Positions 63,294 through 64,000 of a stretch of 64,000 nucleotides of DNA are shown here, piece after piece; positions within the stretch are counted from its first letter, which is position 1, and every line of letters begins with the position of its first letter. Location: NCBI GenBank assembly GCA_902729315.2, contig LR746278.1:4877911-4941910 (forward strand), in the 5' to 3' direction. The notes under the pieces were generated by a model. That model did no database searches, had not been told where the DNA came from, and saw nothing but the letters and a program-made list of their open reading frames with translations. This DNA is from Spirodela intermedia. Lineage: Eukaryota > Streptophyta > Magnoliopsida > Alismatales > Araceae. The translations under genes were made by a program, and so were the position numbers.

Positions 63294-64000
63294 GATTAAT
63301 GTGTCCAGCTGAAGACATTAAATTCAGCGTTCCATGGGAGGCAACCCATGGTTTTTATTTCACTCTATTTATTTAATTTTAAGTTCTATTTTTCTTAGAA
63401 TTTTGCAGTACTTATTTCTGCATTTATTTTTTTTCGAAAAAGCACAAGTAGAGTGTAAGATGAAGTGGAAAATTAAAATTGAGGTTGACGTGATGTCTTT
63501 CTAAGCTTTATCATTTATGACAATATTTTCAGTGCTTAACTTTACATATATGCATACTTCACTTGAAAATTATATTTTCGGCATATTTTGTTCTAATTTT
63601 TCTGTGTCATTGAGGACAATGTCATTTTTAAGTTGGGGGGTGAAGTATTAATTCTTAATTTATGTTGTAAGACGATTAAGAACATATGTTTGCATTTATT
63701 TTCACGCCCACTTAAAACAGCAACTAAAAAAATTCAGAAAAACTACATCATCTATTTTCTGATTTTCTATCAGGAACAATAGACTGTTAAAAACAGCAGA
63801 GAAAAACCAGTCCGAAATTTGAAATTCTAGAGAGCCTTTTCTCACATTTCAATCCCCTAGACATATATTGCTGAAATTCGAAATTACAGCTATAAAGAGG
63901 ATAGTTTTGATTTATTTTTGACAAATTCATTGTTGCTGAAAATAGAACTGAAAACAAAAAACAGAACTATCAAAACTATGTAATTTATAAATTTTTTACA
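63294..64000 (+). other. Athila element 2 3' untranslated region
   Basis: Aligns to 46858-47560, with the GAGGCAACCCATGG block (about 63331) and a polypurine-like AAGTTGGGGGGTGAAG (about 63630). The window ends before the 3' LTR expected about 460 bp beyond that tract. Confidence 0.65.

Larger units (their letters stand above)
54528..64000 (+). mobile_element. Athila-type element 2, 5' LTR truncated, continues past the window
   Basis: Same family as 39763-49415, in the same orientation. The LTR lacks its first 70 or so bases. Gag, protease, reverse transcriptase, RNase H and integrase are all recognisable and all broken. It looks more decayed than element 1. No 3' LTR lies in the window. Confidence 0.88.

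Overview
This is nuclear DNA of a flowering plant. The evidence is a split S-domain receptor kinase gene with GT-AG introns, a plant-type CAF1 deadenylase gene, and dense nested Ty3/gypsy and Ty1/copia LTR retrotransposons. The GC-rich exons of both intact genes hint at a monocot, but I would not name a lineage. Nothing bacterial, organellar or CRISPR-like is present.

Region 1 (1-22003) is the gene-bearing part. Decayed exons of a mitochondrial-type D-lactate dehydrogenase lie at 788-942 and 3744-3806 (minus). A broken G-type lectin S-receptor-like kinase lies at 4099-6300 (minus). A gypsy gag-protease relic with primer-binding site and LTR follows at about 6990-9400 (minus). The one apparently intact receptor kinase is at 13393-16576 (plus, seven exons, about 855 residues). 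A long inverted repeat (1-522 and 10897-11452) encloses the broken kinase.

Region 2 (22004-39292) is a hierarchy of insertions. One LTR of an Athila-type family (called LTR-A here: TGATAAGTC...ACGTCA) is split into halves at 22004-22647 and 38225-39292. Between them sits a minus-strand chromovirus (22648-38224) with 2-kb GC-rich LTRs. Its gag carries a solo LTR-A (28129-29772). Its 5' LTR is split by a 6.1-kb insert (30455-36558) that holds an intronless CAF1-like gene (32741-33781), a truncated duplicate of the CAF1 tail, inverted repeats and copia reverse-transcriptase scraps.

Region 3 (39293-53700) is a decayed Ty1/copia element. It is interrupted by a structurally complete Athila element (39763-49415, 5-bp target duplication CCTCC), an internally deleted LTR-A (49453-50615) and a solo LTR-A (51449-53023, target duplication ACTGT).

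Region 4 (about 54528-64000) is a second Athila element running off the window. Its 5' LTR contains yet another solo LTR-A (55612-57346).

Only two genes look functional: the S-receptor kinase and the CAF1-like gene. All retroelement reading frames are broken by stops, frameshifts or deletions.
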